DNA from: Burkholderiales bacterium
GTDB lineage: Bacteria > Pseudomonadota > Gammaproteobacteria > Burkholderiales > Burkholderiaceae_C
Length of the DNA stretch: 33,666 nucleotides
Direction: 5' to 3'
Assembly (NCBI GenBank): GCA_947451035.1
Contig: CANFXR010000021.1
Span: 1-33,666, forward strand
Shown: one piece after another, positions 26,872 through 33,666 of the stretch
Layout of the letters: every line of letters starts with the position of its first letter
Numbering within the stretch: the first letter of the stretch is position 1
Made by a program: the position numbers and the translations under genes
Notes under the pieces: generated by a model
What the model was told of the DNA's origin: nothing
The model's input: the letters and a program-made list of their open reading frames with translations, nothing else
Database searches by the model: none

Positions 26872-29568
26872 TCAAGAGGTAAGAGTGAGGGCCCGGGGGG
26901 CGGCCGCGAAAAGGTGGTTTCGCCACTGCTCGATGGCGCTCAGGGCGATGGCGGGCTCGACCAGCATGACCAGAAGATCGCCCGCCTGGGCGGACTCGAG
27001 AGCCGCCCGCATGGCCGTGGCCGGGTCCGCTTCGACGCGGAGCGCATCGGGTGGCATGCCGGCGCGCAAGAGGCAGACCGTCCCGTGGCTCAGCATGGCG
27101 TGCACCGGGTCATCGCCGGCGTAGTCGGGGCACCGAGCCACATAGGCGGGGTCGCAGCCGAGCACGATGTGATCGAAGGTACGCGCCAACAGCGGCGCCA
27201 TGTGATCCAGGTGTTGCCGATGGCGATTGCCCAGTTGCTGGCTCAGCAGCCGTCGCCGACCGGCCACCGGCAGGCCGGCGGCGATGGCGCACACCTCGGC
27301 CACGCCGTCGGGGTTGTGGCCGTAGTCCAGCAAGACGCGAAACGGCAACCCTTCGATGAAGTTGTAGCGGCCCGGGTTGAGTTGCGGCGTGTTGGCAAAG
27401 GTGGCCAGCGCGCGGCGCACCGTGGAGCGGTCGACGCCCTGAGCCCCTGCGAGCGCCGCGGCGAACAGGGCGTTCATGGCGTTGTGGCGCAACAAACCAC
27501 CCATCCAGGCCGGAATTTCGTGCAGCGGCATGAGCGGCGAATGCACACCCCCGCGTGCGTGGACGATCCACGGCTGCCCGCGGTGCTCGCCCGCGTAGAC
27601 CGCCTCGCCGTTGGCACTCAGGTGCTCGCGCAGCGCGGGCACGTCGCCGCGTGAGGCCACCAGGATGCGTCGCCGAGCCGCCGTACGGCCGAGCATGGCC
27701 AGCGCCAGCGGATCCTCGGCATTGACCACCACCGCGCCGGTGGCTCGCTCGAGCACCTCGGCCTTGAGTTCGGCCATGGCCTGCAGGCTGTGAATGCCGT
27801 CGACGCCGATGTGGTCATCTTGCACATTGAGCAGCGCCGCGACGTCGTAGCGGTCGCAGGGGTGGCCGAAACGCAGCAGCCCCTTGCGCGGCATCTCCAG
27901 CACGGCCACCTCCACCGAGGGGTCGTTGAGCAAGATCCGCGCACCGGGATGGCCCGACAGATTTTCGCCACTCAGCCGCTCCTGGCCGGCCCACACGCCT
28001 TGGGTGGTGCACACGCCGGCGCGACGGCCCGCGGTGAGCCAGATGTGGTGCAGCATGCGCGCCACGGTGGTCTTGCCGTTGGTGCCGGTGATGGCGGCCG
28101 TGGGGATGCGCGCGGGCTTGTCGCGAAACAGCCAGTCGATCAACTCGCCGTTGAGGTCGCGTGCGGGCTCGGCGAGCCAGTGCACCCTGAACCCTGGCTG
28201 CGCATTGACTTCACAGATCGCACCGCCCACCTCCAGCCACGAGCGGGAAATGTCGGGGCAGAGAAAATCGATCCCCGCGATGTCGAGCCCGATACAGCGC
28301 GCCGCGCGCTCCGCGAGAGCGCGGTTGTCGGGGTGGACGAGGCCCATCACGTCCTCGGCGGTGCCGCCCGAGCCGATGTTGGCGATGCGCCGCAGGTGCA
28401 CGAAGCGCCCGGCCTGCGGAACACTCTGGGCGTCGAGCCCCTGCTCGGCCAGGCAGCCGCGGCCCTCCTCGTCGAGCTCCAGCGCCACGAGCATGCTGCG
28501 CTTGTGACGGCCGCGCTGCGGGTCGCGGTTGACGCGTTCCACGAGCCCGGCCACGGTCGCGCTGCCGTCCCCCAAGACGCCCGCCGGCGTGCGCCGCGCG
28601 GCCGCCCACAGGCGGCCGTCGACGACCAGCAGCCGGTGGTCGGCACCGTCGACATGCCGCTCAACGACGACGCCACCGTCAGACAGCCGCGCAGCCGCGT
28701 CGAAAGCGCGGCGCAGGTCGGCTTCGTCCCGGATCCCCGGCGCCACGCCCAGCCCACCGTCCAGATCGGCCGGCTTGATCACCACCGGCCCGCCCTGCGC
28801 GTGAGCGAATTGCAGCGCCTGGTCCACGGTGCGCACGCACGTGCCGAGCGGCACCGGTATCGCCGCTTCGGACAGCAGCAGCTTGGTCCGGTGCTTGTGG
28901 CGCGCGAGGCCGCTGGCCAGGTTGCTGGTGCGGCCCGTGAAGGAACTGTCCAGGCGCTCGGCGCGCTCACCCCAACCGATCTGTATGAACCCCGGATGCG
29001 TCACCACGGGCATGCCTCGGGTCAGCGCAGCCCAGGCGAAACGCAGGGTGCTGGGCGCCAGCCCGTCGCGCCGAACGGTCTCCAGCCAGGCGCTGAGATC
29101 GTGCGCCAGCGCGGTGGCTTTCGCGGACCTCTCGGAGGGATCCTCGTGGTGAATCAGCACGTGACGCAACGCGAGCTGGAGTGCGCCATCGAACACCGGC
29201 CGCCTGAAGCAAGGCAGAGCGAGGATCGCCGAATGACCCTCCACGCGAAGCACGCGGGCCTGCCACGCCGGTTCGTGCGCCCAGCGCAGGAATGCGGTGC
29301 AAAGCGCGGCCACCCAATGCGCGAAGGTCGTGGTGGCAGGCTGCGGGCCCGCCAGCAGCGCGCCCGGCCAATCCGCGTCGGCCACGCCCCACAGTGGATC
29401 GCCGGGCCGCAGGTGCGCCACGCCTTGCCGCAGTGCCGCCTCGACGGCGGGCCAGCTCTGGCTGGCACCCTCCAGGCCGACCGTCACGGTGCAAATACCC
29501 GCCTGGTCCAGACCGGCCGTGCAGCCCGGCCGGTGTGCCGCGTCAGCGATGGAAGCGCGAGGGGGCAT
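26872..29568 (-). CDS. Cyanophycin synthetase-like ATP-grasp/Mur ligase fusion
   Basis: An 898-residue cytosolic ligase with the domain order of cyanophycin synthetase CphA, which builds a poly-Asp chain with Arg side chains. An unusual N-terminal region (1-210) has no clear match. The ATP-grasp domain (about 215-465) has LARHKHRTK from about 221, VVIKPADLDGGLGV, GIDFLCPDIS and the metal/ATP-site EVNAQPG from Glu453. The Mur-ligase domain (about 488-890) has the P-loop TGTNGKTT at 494-501, NVQDDHIG and DYGHNPDG. Length fits CphA. The N-terminus does not look like the usual CphA start, and no cyanophycinase or second ligase is nearby, so the product may be another amino-acid polymer or conjugate. 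The ATG at 29568 lacks a clear ribosome binding site. The glycosyltransferase gene follows after 10 bp. Confidence 0.8.
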   Translation of the reverse strand: MPPRASIADAAHRPGCTAGLDQAGICTVTVGLEGASQSWPAVEAALRQGVAHLRPGDPLWGVADADWPGALLAGPQPATTTFAHWVAALCTAFLRWAHEPAWQARVLRVEGHSAILALPCFRRPVFDGALQLALRHVLIHHEDPSERSAKATALAHDLSAWLETVRRDGLAPSTLRFAWAALTRGMPVVTHPGFIQIGWGERAERLDSSFTGRTSNLASGLARHKHRTKLLLSEAAIPVPLGTCVRTVDQALQFAHAQGGPVVIKPADLDGGLGVAPGIRDEADLRRAFDAAARLSDGGVVVERHVDGADHRLLVVDGRLWAAARRTPAGVLGDGSATVAGLVERVNRDPQRGRHKRSMLVALELDEEGRGCLAEQGLDAQSVPQAGRFVHLRRIANIGSGGTAEDVMGLVHPDNRALAERAARCIGLDIAGIDFLCPDISRSWLEVGGAICEVNAQPGFRVHWLAEPARDLNGELIDWLFRDKPARIPTAAITGTNGKTTVARMLHHIWLTAGRRAGVCTTQGVWAGQERLSGENLSGHPGARILLNDPSVEVAVLEMPRKGLLRFGHPCDRYDVAALLNVQDDHIGVDGIHSLQAMAELKAEVLERATGAVVVNAEDPLALAMLGRTAARRRILVASRGDVPALREHLSANGEAVYAGEHRGQPWIVHARGGVHSPLMPLHEIPAWMGGLLRHNAMNALFAAALAGAQGVDRSTVRRALATFANTPQLNPGRYNFIEGLPFRVLLDYGHNPDGVAEVCAIAAGLPVAGRRRLLSQQLGNRHRQHLDHMAPLLARTFDHIVLGCDPAYVARCPDYAGDDPVHAMLSHGTVCLLRAGMPPDALRVEADPATAMRAALESAQAGDLLVMLVEPAIALSAIEQWRNHLFAAAPRALTLTS

Positions 29569-29745
29569 GCGTACAACTTGCCGAGTGCGGGCGCGTGGCC
29601 GGCGTCGCCGCGGTCATTTCAGTGCGCACCGCCCCGGATGAGGCTACTTGGCAGGGGCCAGGTTTGCCGGTGGCAAGATCACCGGGTCGCGTTTGAAAGT
29701 CACTCGCCGCACGCATGAACCGAAGTTAACTTTCCCCGACGCATC

Positions 29746-30183
29746 TCAGCGCTTGCACAGCAACTCGCCCTGGATGACGGCGCCGCGACTGATGGTGACG
29801 GAGCGGTAAGTCACACTGCCCCGGACGGACGCCTTGTCCGCCACGACCAGTTCACCGCAAACTGCCGAACCTGAAAAAACGCCTTTGATGTGCAGGGTTT
29901 CGCAATCCAAATCACCGTCAACCTGACCGCTGGGGCCAATATTGATGCTGTCCGCCTTGATTTTCCCGTTGATCTTTCCCTCAATGTGCAAGATCCCGTT
30001 GGAAACAATATCACCCGTCAGGGAAAACCCCTCGCTGATCACACTCGGCTTATGTGAATCAAGAATACTCAAGGTGGGCACTCCGCGCTTGAAGGGAGGG
30101 GCCTCCAGTGGGACCGATGGTACAAAATCATCACCGTCAGGTGATGTATTTTCCGTCTGGCTATTTTGAGATTTTTTGAACAT
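29746..30183 (-). CDS. Bactofilin family cytoskeletal protein (distal copy)
   Basis: A 145-residue bactofilin, a self-polymerising right-handed beta-helix protein that scaffolds local cell-wall synthesis at the inner membrane. A Ser/Pro-rich disordered N-terminus (1 to about 45) precedes the helix core, with regular hydrophobic rungs and Gly turns: GFSLTGDIVSNGILHIEGKI, GKIKADSINIGPSG, GDLDCETLHIKG, VCGELVVADKASVRG and SVTISRGAVIQGEL. The ATG at 30183 is preferred over the TTG at 30198. Either start overlaps the end of the M23 peptidase gene (by 23 bp with the ATG), so translation is coupled. It is the last gene of the bactofilin - peptidase - bactofilin operon and is AT-richer than the ligase genes. 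Confidence 0.93.
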   Translation of the reverse strand: MFKKSQNSQTENTSPDGDDFVPSVPLEAPPFKRGVPTLSILDSHKPSVISEGFSLTGDIVSNGILHIEGKINGKIKADSINIGPSGQVDGDLDCETLHIKGVFSGSAVCGELVVADKASVRGSVTYRSVTISRGAVIQGELLCKR

Positions 30184-31204
30184 AAAATGCAGTCTCAATT
30201 ACTTTCAGAGGGTCCACCGGGTAGCCGCCTACAGATATCTCAAAATGCAAGTGCTTTCCAGTGCTTGATCCGGTATTTCCAACCATGCCAATAACCGTAT
30301 CAGCGTCGACGTCCTGACCCTCCTTGACACTGATGCTGGCGAGGTGCCCGTACAAAGTCTCAATGCCTCGGTCGTGTCGAATAATGACAGTATTTCCGTA
30401 TTCCTGATACTCATGCGCCATCACTACTTTTCCAACTTTCGCCGGCCTGACCTCGTCACTGGTTCCAGACAGAAGATCCACTCCCATGTGAAATTTGGGT
30501 CTGCCGGACACGGGATGACTGCGCATGCCGAAAGGAGATGAGAGCGCGAACTCCTTCAGGGGCATCACCGAAGGCAAGGCCGTCAGAACGTCCATCAATG
30601 CGCGATTTTTTTCAACCTCGTCAAACAAGACGCCCCGCAGCAGCGGATTTTTGATGTTTTCGCGGGGACTGTCGAACCCCCCCGTCGGCGCGCGCCCCTG
30701 AATGACGCTGATGGCCTTGCTGGACAGACTGGAAGCATCCAGGCGCGCCTTCAGGCTGGAGTTTTCGGTGGCCAGATTGATGGACGAGTTGGCAACGAAC
30801 CGCCTGATCTCACGGTCACGGTCACGTATGGTGCGAGCCAACTCGAGCATGTCCTCACGTGATATCGACTTCCCGCCAGGCTCCGAAATATCTGGAGCAC
30901 TGCCGATCAAAGCCTCGTAGATTTGATTATGGGATCGCTCAAGCCTTGCATTTCCCGCCATCAAAAGCAACGAGAAGAGCACCAACAAAATAAAACCAGA
31001 AACAAATGTCAGACCGAGGACAATCAGAATTCTCACCACATTACGCTGGAGGCGCGCGGTGACCGAAAAATACCTCAGGTAGCCCCTCTGCTCAAGAATT
31101 ATTCTGGAGTCGTGATATTCACGGGACCAAAGCCCGCGCACGGTCATCGGAAGACTCAGAATCCACGCCGAGCGTTTGCGAAAATCATTTCCAGCCAGCA
31201 ACAT
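30161..31204 (-). CDS. M23 family metallopeptidase (LytM domain), membrane-anchored
   Basis: A 347-residue bitopic inner-membrane protein with a periplasmic M23 (LytM) endopeptidase domain that cuts peptidoglycan cross-links. One membrane helix lies at about 55-81 (RILIVLGLTFVSGFILLVLF), followed by a helical, probably coiled-coil stretch (85-180) and the catalytic domain (about 225-340). Zinc ligands look complete: HMGVD gives His239 and Asp243, and HLH gives His318 and His320. SPFGMRSHPVSG and GNTGSSTGKHLHFEI are typical. The ATG at 31204 has GAAGG upstream and lies 10 bp after the upstream bactofilin; a TTG at 31237 would lengthen it by 11 residues. The pairing with bactofilins matches known shape systems (CcmA/Csd1 in Helicobacter, BacA/LmdC in Hyphomonas), so a cell-shape role is likely. 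Confidence 0.94.
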   Translation of the reverse strand: MLLAGNDFRKRSAWILSLPMTVRGLWSREYHDSRIILEQRGYLRYFSVTARLQRNVVRILIVLGLTFVSGFILLVLFSLLLMAGNARLERSHNQIYEALIGSAPDISEPGGKSISREDMLELARTIRDRDREIRRFVANSSINLATENSSLKARLDASSLSSKAISVIQGRAPTGGFDSPRENIKNPLLRGVLFDEVEKNRALMDVLTALPSVMPLKEFALSSPFGMRSHPVSGRPKFHMGVDLLSGTSDEVRPAKVGKVVMAHEYQEYGNTVIIRHDRGIETLYGHLASISVKEGQDVDADTVIGMVGNTGSSTGKHLHFEISVGGYPVDPLKVIETAFYVQKISK

Positions 31205-31214
31205 GGGCGCACCT

Positions 31215-31616
31215 TCAACCCAGTGGCGTGCCGTCAATCAGAATCGCCCCGGCAGGGTTCATCACAAGCGGCGCGAGAGGATCGGATTTCGTCGGCGACA
31301 AGGTGCCGTGCATCGATCCGCCTCGCTCAATTTCGATCCCACCGAAACTGACGCTTCCATTGACACGCCCTGTGGTTCTGATAATCAATAATTCGGATGC
31401 CAAAAGTTTTTCATGGGTCTCCCCATGAATATCTGCCCTTCGAACTTTGACGCTGCCTACGACTTTTCCAGTCGCACCCACCAATAACTCGTCAGCCTGC
31501 AAATTGCCAGCAATCGAACCATTCACAACGGCACGCCCCGGGACCGAAAACTCACCAGTGACAGTGACCCCTTCACCCACCACGATGCAGCCCGCCTCAC
31601 TTGTTCGATCACTCAT
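31215..31616 (-). CDS. Bactofilin family cytoskeletal protein (proximal copy)
   Basis: A 133-residue bactofilin and first gene of the operon. The beta-helix core shows rungs GCIVVGEGVTVTGEFSVPG, AVVNGSIAGNLQADELLVG, TGKVVGSVKVRRADIHG, LLIIRTTGRVNGSVSFGG and IEIERGGSMHGTL. A short Pro/Leu-rich tail follows. The N-terminus is much shorter than in the distal bactofilin, so the two copies may form different polymers or co-polymerise. The ATG at 31616 has AAGGA 7 bases upstream. An extended -10 promoter sits about 40 bases upstream of it. The M23 peptidase gene begins 10 bp after its stop. The beta-helix assignment rests on the rung pattern and on the operon context. Confidence 0.93.
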   Translation of the reverse strand: MSDRTSEAGCIVVGEGVTVTGEFSVPGRAVVNGSIAGNLQADELLVGATGKVVGSVKVRRADIHGETHEKLLASELLIIRTTGRVNGSVSFGGIEIERGGSMHGTLSPTKSDPLAPLVMNPAGAILIDGTPLG

Positions 31617-31630
31617 ATCACTATCCTTAC

Positions 31631-31680
31631 TTTACGCGGTTTACTGTTCTGTAATTATATCATATTATTTTACGCAGTTT
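31631..31680 (-). repeat. Two 12-bp direct repeats flanking the bactofilin promoter
   Basis: TTTACGCGGTTT at 31631-31642 and TTTACGCAGTTT at 31669-31680 match at 11 of 12 positions, 38 bp apart. One lies at the -35 side and the other just downstream of the expected transcription start, the arrangement of paired operators. No regulator is encoded next to them. The following 31690-31900 is GC-rich and shows no supportable gene or terminator. Confidence 0.6.
31654..31662 (-). promoter_or_regulatory. Extended -10 promoter of the bactofilin operon
   Basis: Read on the minus strand, TGATATAAT gives a perfect TG-N-TATAAT extended -10 element about 38 bases upstream of the proximal bactofilin ATG. 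The hexamer 17 bases upstream (TAAAAC) is not a good -35, as expected for extended -10 promoters. Transcription should start near 31647. Confidence 0.75.
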
Positions 31681-31900
31681 TATGTTTGGCACCGCTGCTG
31701 AGGGAGCCTCCGATGCTGGGCGGGCCGATCCGAGGCCAGGCGAGCGGGGATTTCGAAGACGGCGCCGAGGACGCATTCGACGCGGGAGCGCGCACCTCAG
31801 GCACCCACAGCAGTCCGCGCCCCCTCGTCACGGGCCACTGGCATTCGCCTTGACGGCGGCGGCTGGCCGATAGCGGTGCCGGGCCCACGCACGAGCAGAT

Positions 31901-32959
31901 TCAGTTAGCGAGTGCGGGTTGAACCTTGCGGTCCAGTGCCATCGCGGCGCCATCGATGCGCAGCTTGGTGTCGACCATCGCATCGATGCTGGCTTCGAAC
32001 GCGCGAACGATGTCCGGATCGAACGACACGCCGGATTCGGCAGCGATCACGTTCTTGGCCCGGGTCACCAGCCAGTGCAAGGGGCGGTTCGGAATGGCGG
32101 TGATCAGCTCGAACGCGTCGGCCACGGCCACGATGCGCGCGAACACCGGAATGGCCACGCCGCGCAGCCCGTTCGGAAAACCCGAGCCGTCCCAGCTTTC
32201 GTGGTGCGTCAGCGCGATCTGGGCGGCCACATCGAGCGTGTGCGATCCGTGTCCCTCGAGGATGTGGTGCCCGGTCGTGGTGTGCGAGCGCAGGTCGTCG
32301 AGCGTGGGGCCGTTGGCGGCACGCCCGTTCCTGCGTGCCGCATCGGCGATGCCGATCTTGCCGATGTCGTGCAGCGGCACCGCCGCGCGCAACACGTCCA
32401 GATCACTCGGGGCGAGTCCGGCCGCGGCACCGATGGCCGCCGCAAAGGCGGCCACGCGGTGCACGTGCGGCCCCGACGGTTCATCGTGCAGTGCGCTCAG
32501 GCGTTCGAGCATGCGCAGCATGGTCGGCCCGACAGCGTTTGCGCCCTCAGGCGCTCCGTGCAATGGCGCCACGACAGTCGCGTGCCGGTGACCGGCTGCG
32601 GCGAAGTTGCTGACCCGGTGGATCAGTTCCTGCTCGGCAACCCGCTTGTCGATGACGTCGACCGCACCGGCCTTGAACGCGGCCAGACGCAGTTCCGACA
32701 GGTCCAGACCCGACAGCAAGACCACGGGCAGGTGCGGCACGATGCCTTCACTTTGCAGCAACTCCACCATCGCCAGACCGTTGAGCTGCGGCATGTTGTA
32801 GTCGACGATGAGCACGTCGGGGCGGTGCTCGCGTATCCTCGTCACGGCGATCAGCGGATCGGATTCGGTCATCACGTTGTCGAAGCCGGCGGCGCCGAAT
32901 GCGCGCCTCAAGCGGGCCAGCGTGGGGCGGTTGTCATCGACGATGCAGATCGAACTCAT
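31901..32959 (-). CDS. Response regulator with HD-GYP domain (second copy)
   Basis: A 352-residue cytosolic REC-HD-GYP protein of the same layout as the one at 10638. The receiver has the acidic pair in IVDDN, Asp53 in LIVDYNMPQ and a Lys at the end of VDVIDKR. The HD-GYP domain has His197-Asp198 in HDIGKIG, H252-H253-E254 and DGSGFP at 257-262, so the signature Tyr is Phe. Loss of Tyr in GYP may affect c-di-GMP binding. The ATG at 32959 gives a start matching the other copy; a TTG at 32992 would overlap the stop of the upstream Hpt-like gene. The 29-bp gap to that gene suggests one operon, with phosphate passed from the Hpt-like protein to this receiver. Confidence 0.9.
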   Translation of the reverse strand: MSSICIVDDNRPTLARLRRAFGAAGFDNVMTESDPLIAVTRIREHRPDVLIVDYNMPQLNGLAMVELLQSEGIVPHLPVVLLSGLDLSELRLAAFKAGAVDVIDKRVAEQELIHRVSNFAAAGHRHATVVAPLHGAPEGANAVGPTMLRMLERLSALHDEPSGPHVHRVAAFAAAIGAAAGLAPSDLDVLRAAVPLHDIGKIGIADAARRNGRAANGPTLDDLRSHTTTGHHILEGHGSHTLDVAAQIALTHHESWDGSGFPNGLRGVAIPVFARIVAVADAFELITAIPNRPLHWLVTRAKNVIAAESGVSFDPDIVRAFEASIDAMVDTKLRIDGAAMALDRKVQPALAN

Positions 32960-32988
32960 GGTGTGATGGCTCAGTGAACGGTGAGGGG

Positions 32989-33393
32989 TCAACTGCCCTT
33001 GCGGCAGGCGAGTTCGCGCAGCATCAGGTTCAGCTCGGTCTCGACGGCCTGGATCGCCGGCACGACGTCGACGCTCAGCGATTGGCGCAGCTTGACTTCG
33101 ACGGCGCGCGTCAACAGCGCGCAGCGCTGCGCACCGACCATGGCGCAGTTGTTGGCCACCTCATGAAGCACCGCAGCCACAGCGGCATGGTCTGCACCGG
33201 GCGCAGCGCGCAGCGAGCGCCGCATGGCGTCGCCCTCGAACAGCACCATCTCGGCGACTTCGTCGTAGCCCTCGGCGTCGCCGCCGAATTCAGCGATGCG
33301 CGTGTGTGCGTCGAGCACGGGCCATGCAGCGTAGGCGTCGCCGCACAGGGCCAGGGTCACCGTGGCGTGGGTTGACTGGGTGGTTTGCAACAT
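32989..33393 (-). CDS. Hpt-like phosphotransfer protein with altered motif
   Basis: A 134-residue soluble protein. The helical segment around His77, LHEVANNCAMVGA, aligns with the Hpt motif H-x-L-K-G-S-S-x-x-L-G-A, but Ala replaces Lys and Asn replaces Gly. The surrounding helices (DEVAEMVLFEGDAMRR before, RCALLTRAVEVKLRQ after) fit an Hpt-like four-helix bundle. An alternative is a small helical regulator that has lost phosphotransfer. It lies between two HD-GYP genes (27 and 29 bp gaps), so it is probably co-transcribed with both. A GAGGA ribosome binding site lies 5 bases before the ATG. The operon context and its likeness to the Hpt gene at 14172 raise confidence. Confidence 0.65.
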   Translation of the reverse strand: MLQTTQSTHATVTLALCGDAYAAWPVLDAHTRIAEFGGDAEGYDEVAEMVLFEGDAMRRSLRAAPGADHAAVAAVLHEVANNCAMVGAQRCALLTRAVEVKLRQSLSVDVVPAIQAVETELNLMLRELACRKGS

Positions 33394-33420
33394 GCGAGTC
33401 CTCGATCGGGTCGGCAGGAG

Positions 33421-33666
33421 TCAGTTCGGCAGCGGCACCAGCGGCGCGAACGCCTCGTCGCCGTCGTAGTGCGCCTTGATGGCGAGCAGCCGGTCGAGGC
33501 TGGAGATGAAGGCGCCGACCACCTCGGGATCGAAGTGCGTGCCCGAGTCCTCGGCGATCTGCTCGACAGCCTGTTCGACCAGCCACGCCGGCTTGTAGGG
33601 CCGCACGGTGGTCAGCGCATCGAACACATCGGCCAGCGCCACAATGCGCCCCGACAACGGGATGTC
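33421..33666 (-). CDS. HD-GYP domain protein, C-terminal 81 residues (5' end outside window)
   Basis: The frame is open to the window edge, so the start lies beyond 33666. The visible part begins [20 protein letters not shown] and ends in APLVPLPN. It matches the C-terminal end of the HD-GYP domain at 10638-11735 (HIALSGRIVAVADTFDALTT and following), with RPYKPAW against RPYEPQW and a FDPEVV against FDPAVV. It is therefore a third HD-GYP protein of the same family, and is probably the first gene visible of the 33666-31901 operon. The catalytic motifs lie outside the window, so activity cannot be judged. Confidence 0.88.
   Translation of the reverse strand, partial: DIPLSGRIVALADVFDALTTVRPYKPAWLVEQAVEQIAEDSGTHFDPEVVGAFISSLDRLLAIKAHYDGDEAFAPLVPLPN

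Noticed and set aside
27790-29718. 642-codon plus-strand open frame antisense to the CphA-like gene
   Set aside because: The minus strand has the P-loop, ATP-grasp and Mur-ligase motifs. The plus frame shows none.
31670-31888. Short open frames on both strands between the bactofilin promoter and the HD-GYP gene
   Set aside because: They are low-complexity and overlap the promoter, with no ribosome binding site or recognisable protein.

Overview
The window looks like a chromosomal segment of a high-GC betaproteobacterium, most likely order Burkholderiales. The grounds are the sequence of the groEL 3' end, a DUF1631 protein, a two-haem cytochrome c4, the YihA GTPase, msrPQ and high-GC codon use. 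The order is an inference from protein sequences recalled from memory; no search was run.

Layout. (1) 1-10448 is mostly housekeeping: the groEL 3' end with its terminator; a DUF1631 gene whose stop overlaps the start of a patatin/Omp85 (type Vd, PlpD-like) gene; convergent yihA; divergent cytochrome c4 with a strong terminator; a small conserved gene; msrP-msrQ (periplasmic methionine sulfoxide repair); and a Na/Pi-cotransporter-like protein. (2) 10449-19107 is an AT-rich control region with a tandem 20-bp repeat, followed by a tightly packed five-gene signalling operon: REC-HD-GYP, hybrid kinase, Hpt, hybrid kinase, hybrid kinase. The last two kinases are tandem paralogues with different sensor ends. 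(3) 19209-20882 holds a convergent pair of AT-richer genes, a glycosyltransferase-like protein and a zinc-ribbon SAM methyltransferase, that look acquired. (4) 21034-24546 (minus) is a 1150-residue Gly-rich autotransporter with its own terminator, in which Gly-rich blocks separate eight beta-helix-like rungs. (5) 24915-29568 (minus) is a two-gene unit: a cyanophycin-synthetase-like ATP-grasp/Mur ligase, then a GT2-TPR protein whose C-terminus resembles collagen glycosyltransferase domains. (6) 29746-31680 (minus) is a bactofilin - M23 peptidase - bactofilin operon behind an extended -10 promoter flanked by two near-identical 12-bp repeats. (7) 31901-33666 (minus) is a second HD-GYP/Hpt cluster, cut by the window edge.

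How the parts may work together. Two separate c-di-GMP-type signalling clusters (three HD-GYP proteins, two Hpt-like proteins, three hybrid kinases) bracket a block of cell-surface and cell-shape genes: a giant Gly-rich autotransporter, two putative glycosyltransferases, an amino-acid-polymer-type ligase and a bactofilin scaffold with a peptidoglycan hydrolase. A surface or envelope-remodelling programme under c-di-GMP control is a reasonable hypothesis. The sequence shows proximity, not regulation. The most unusual part is the ligase plus collagen-type glycosyltransferase operon beside the Gly-rich autotransporter.
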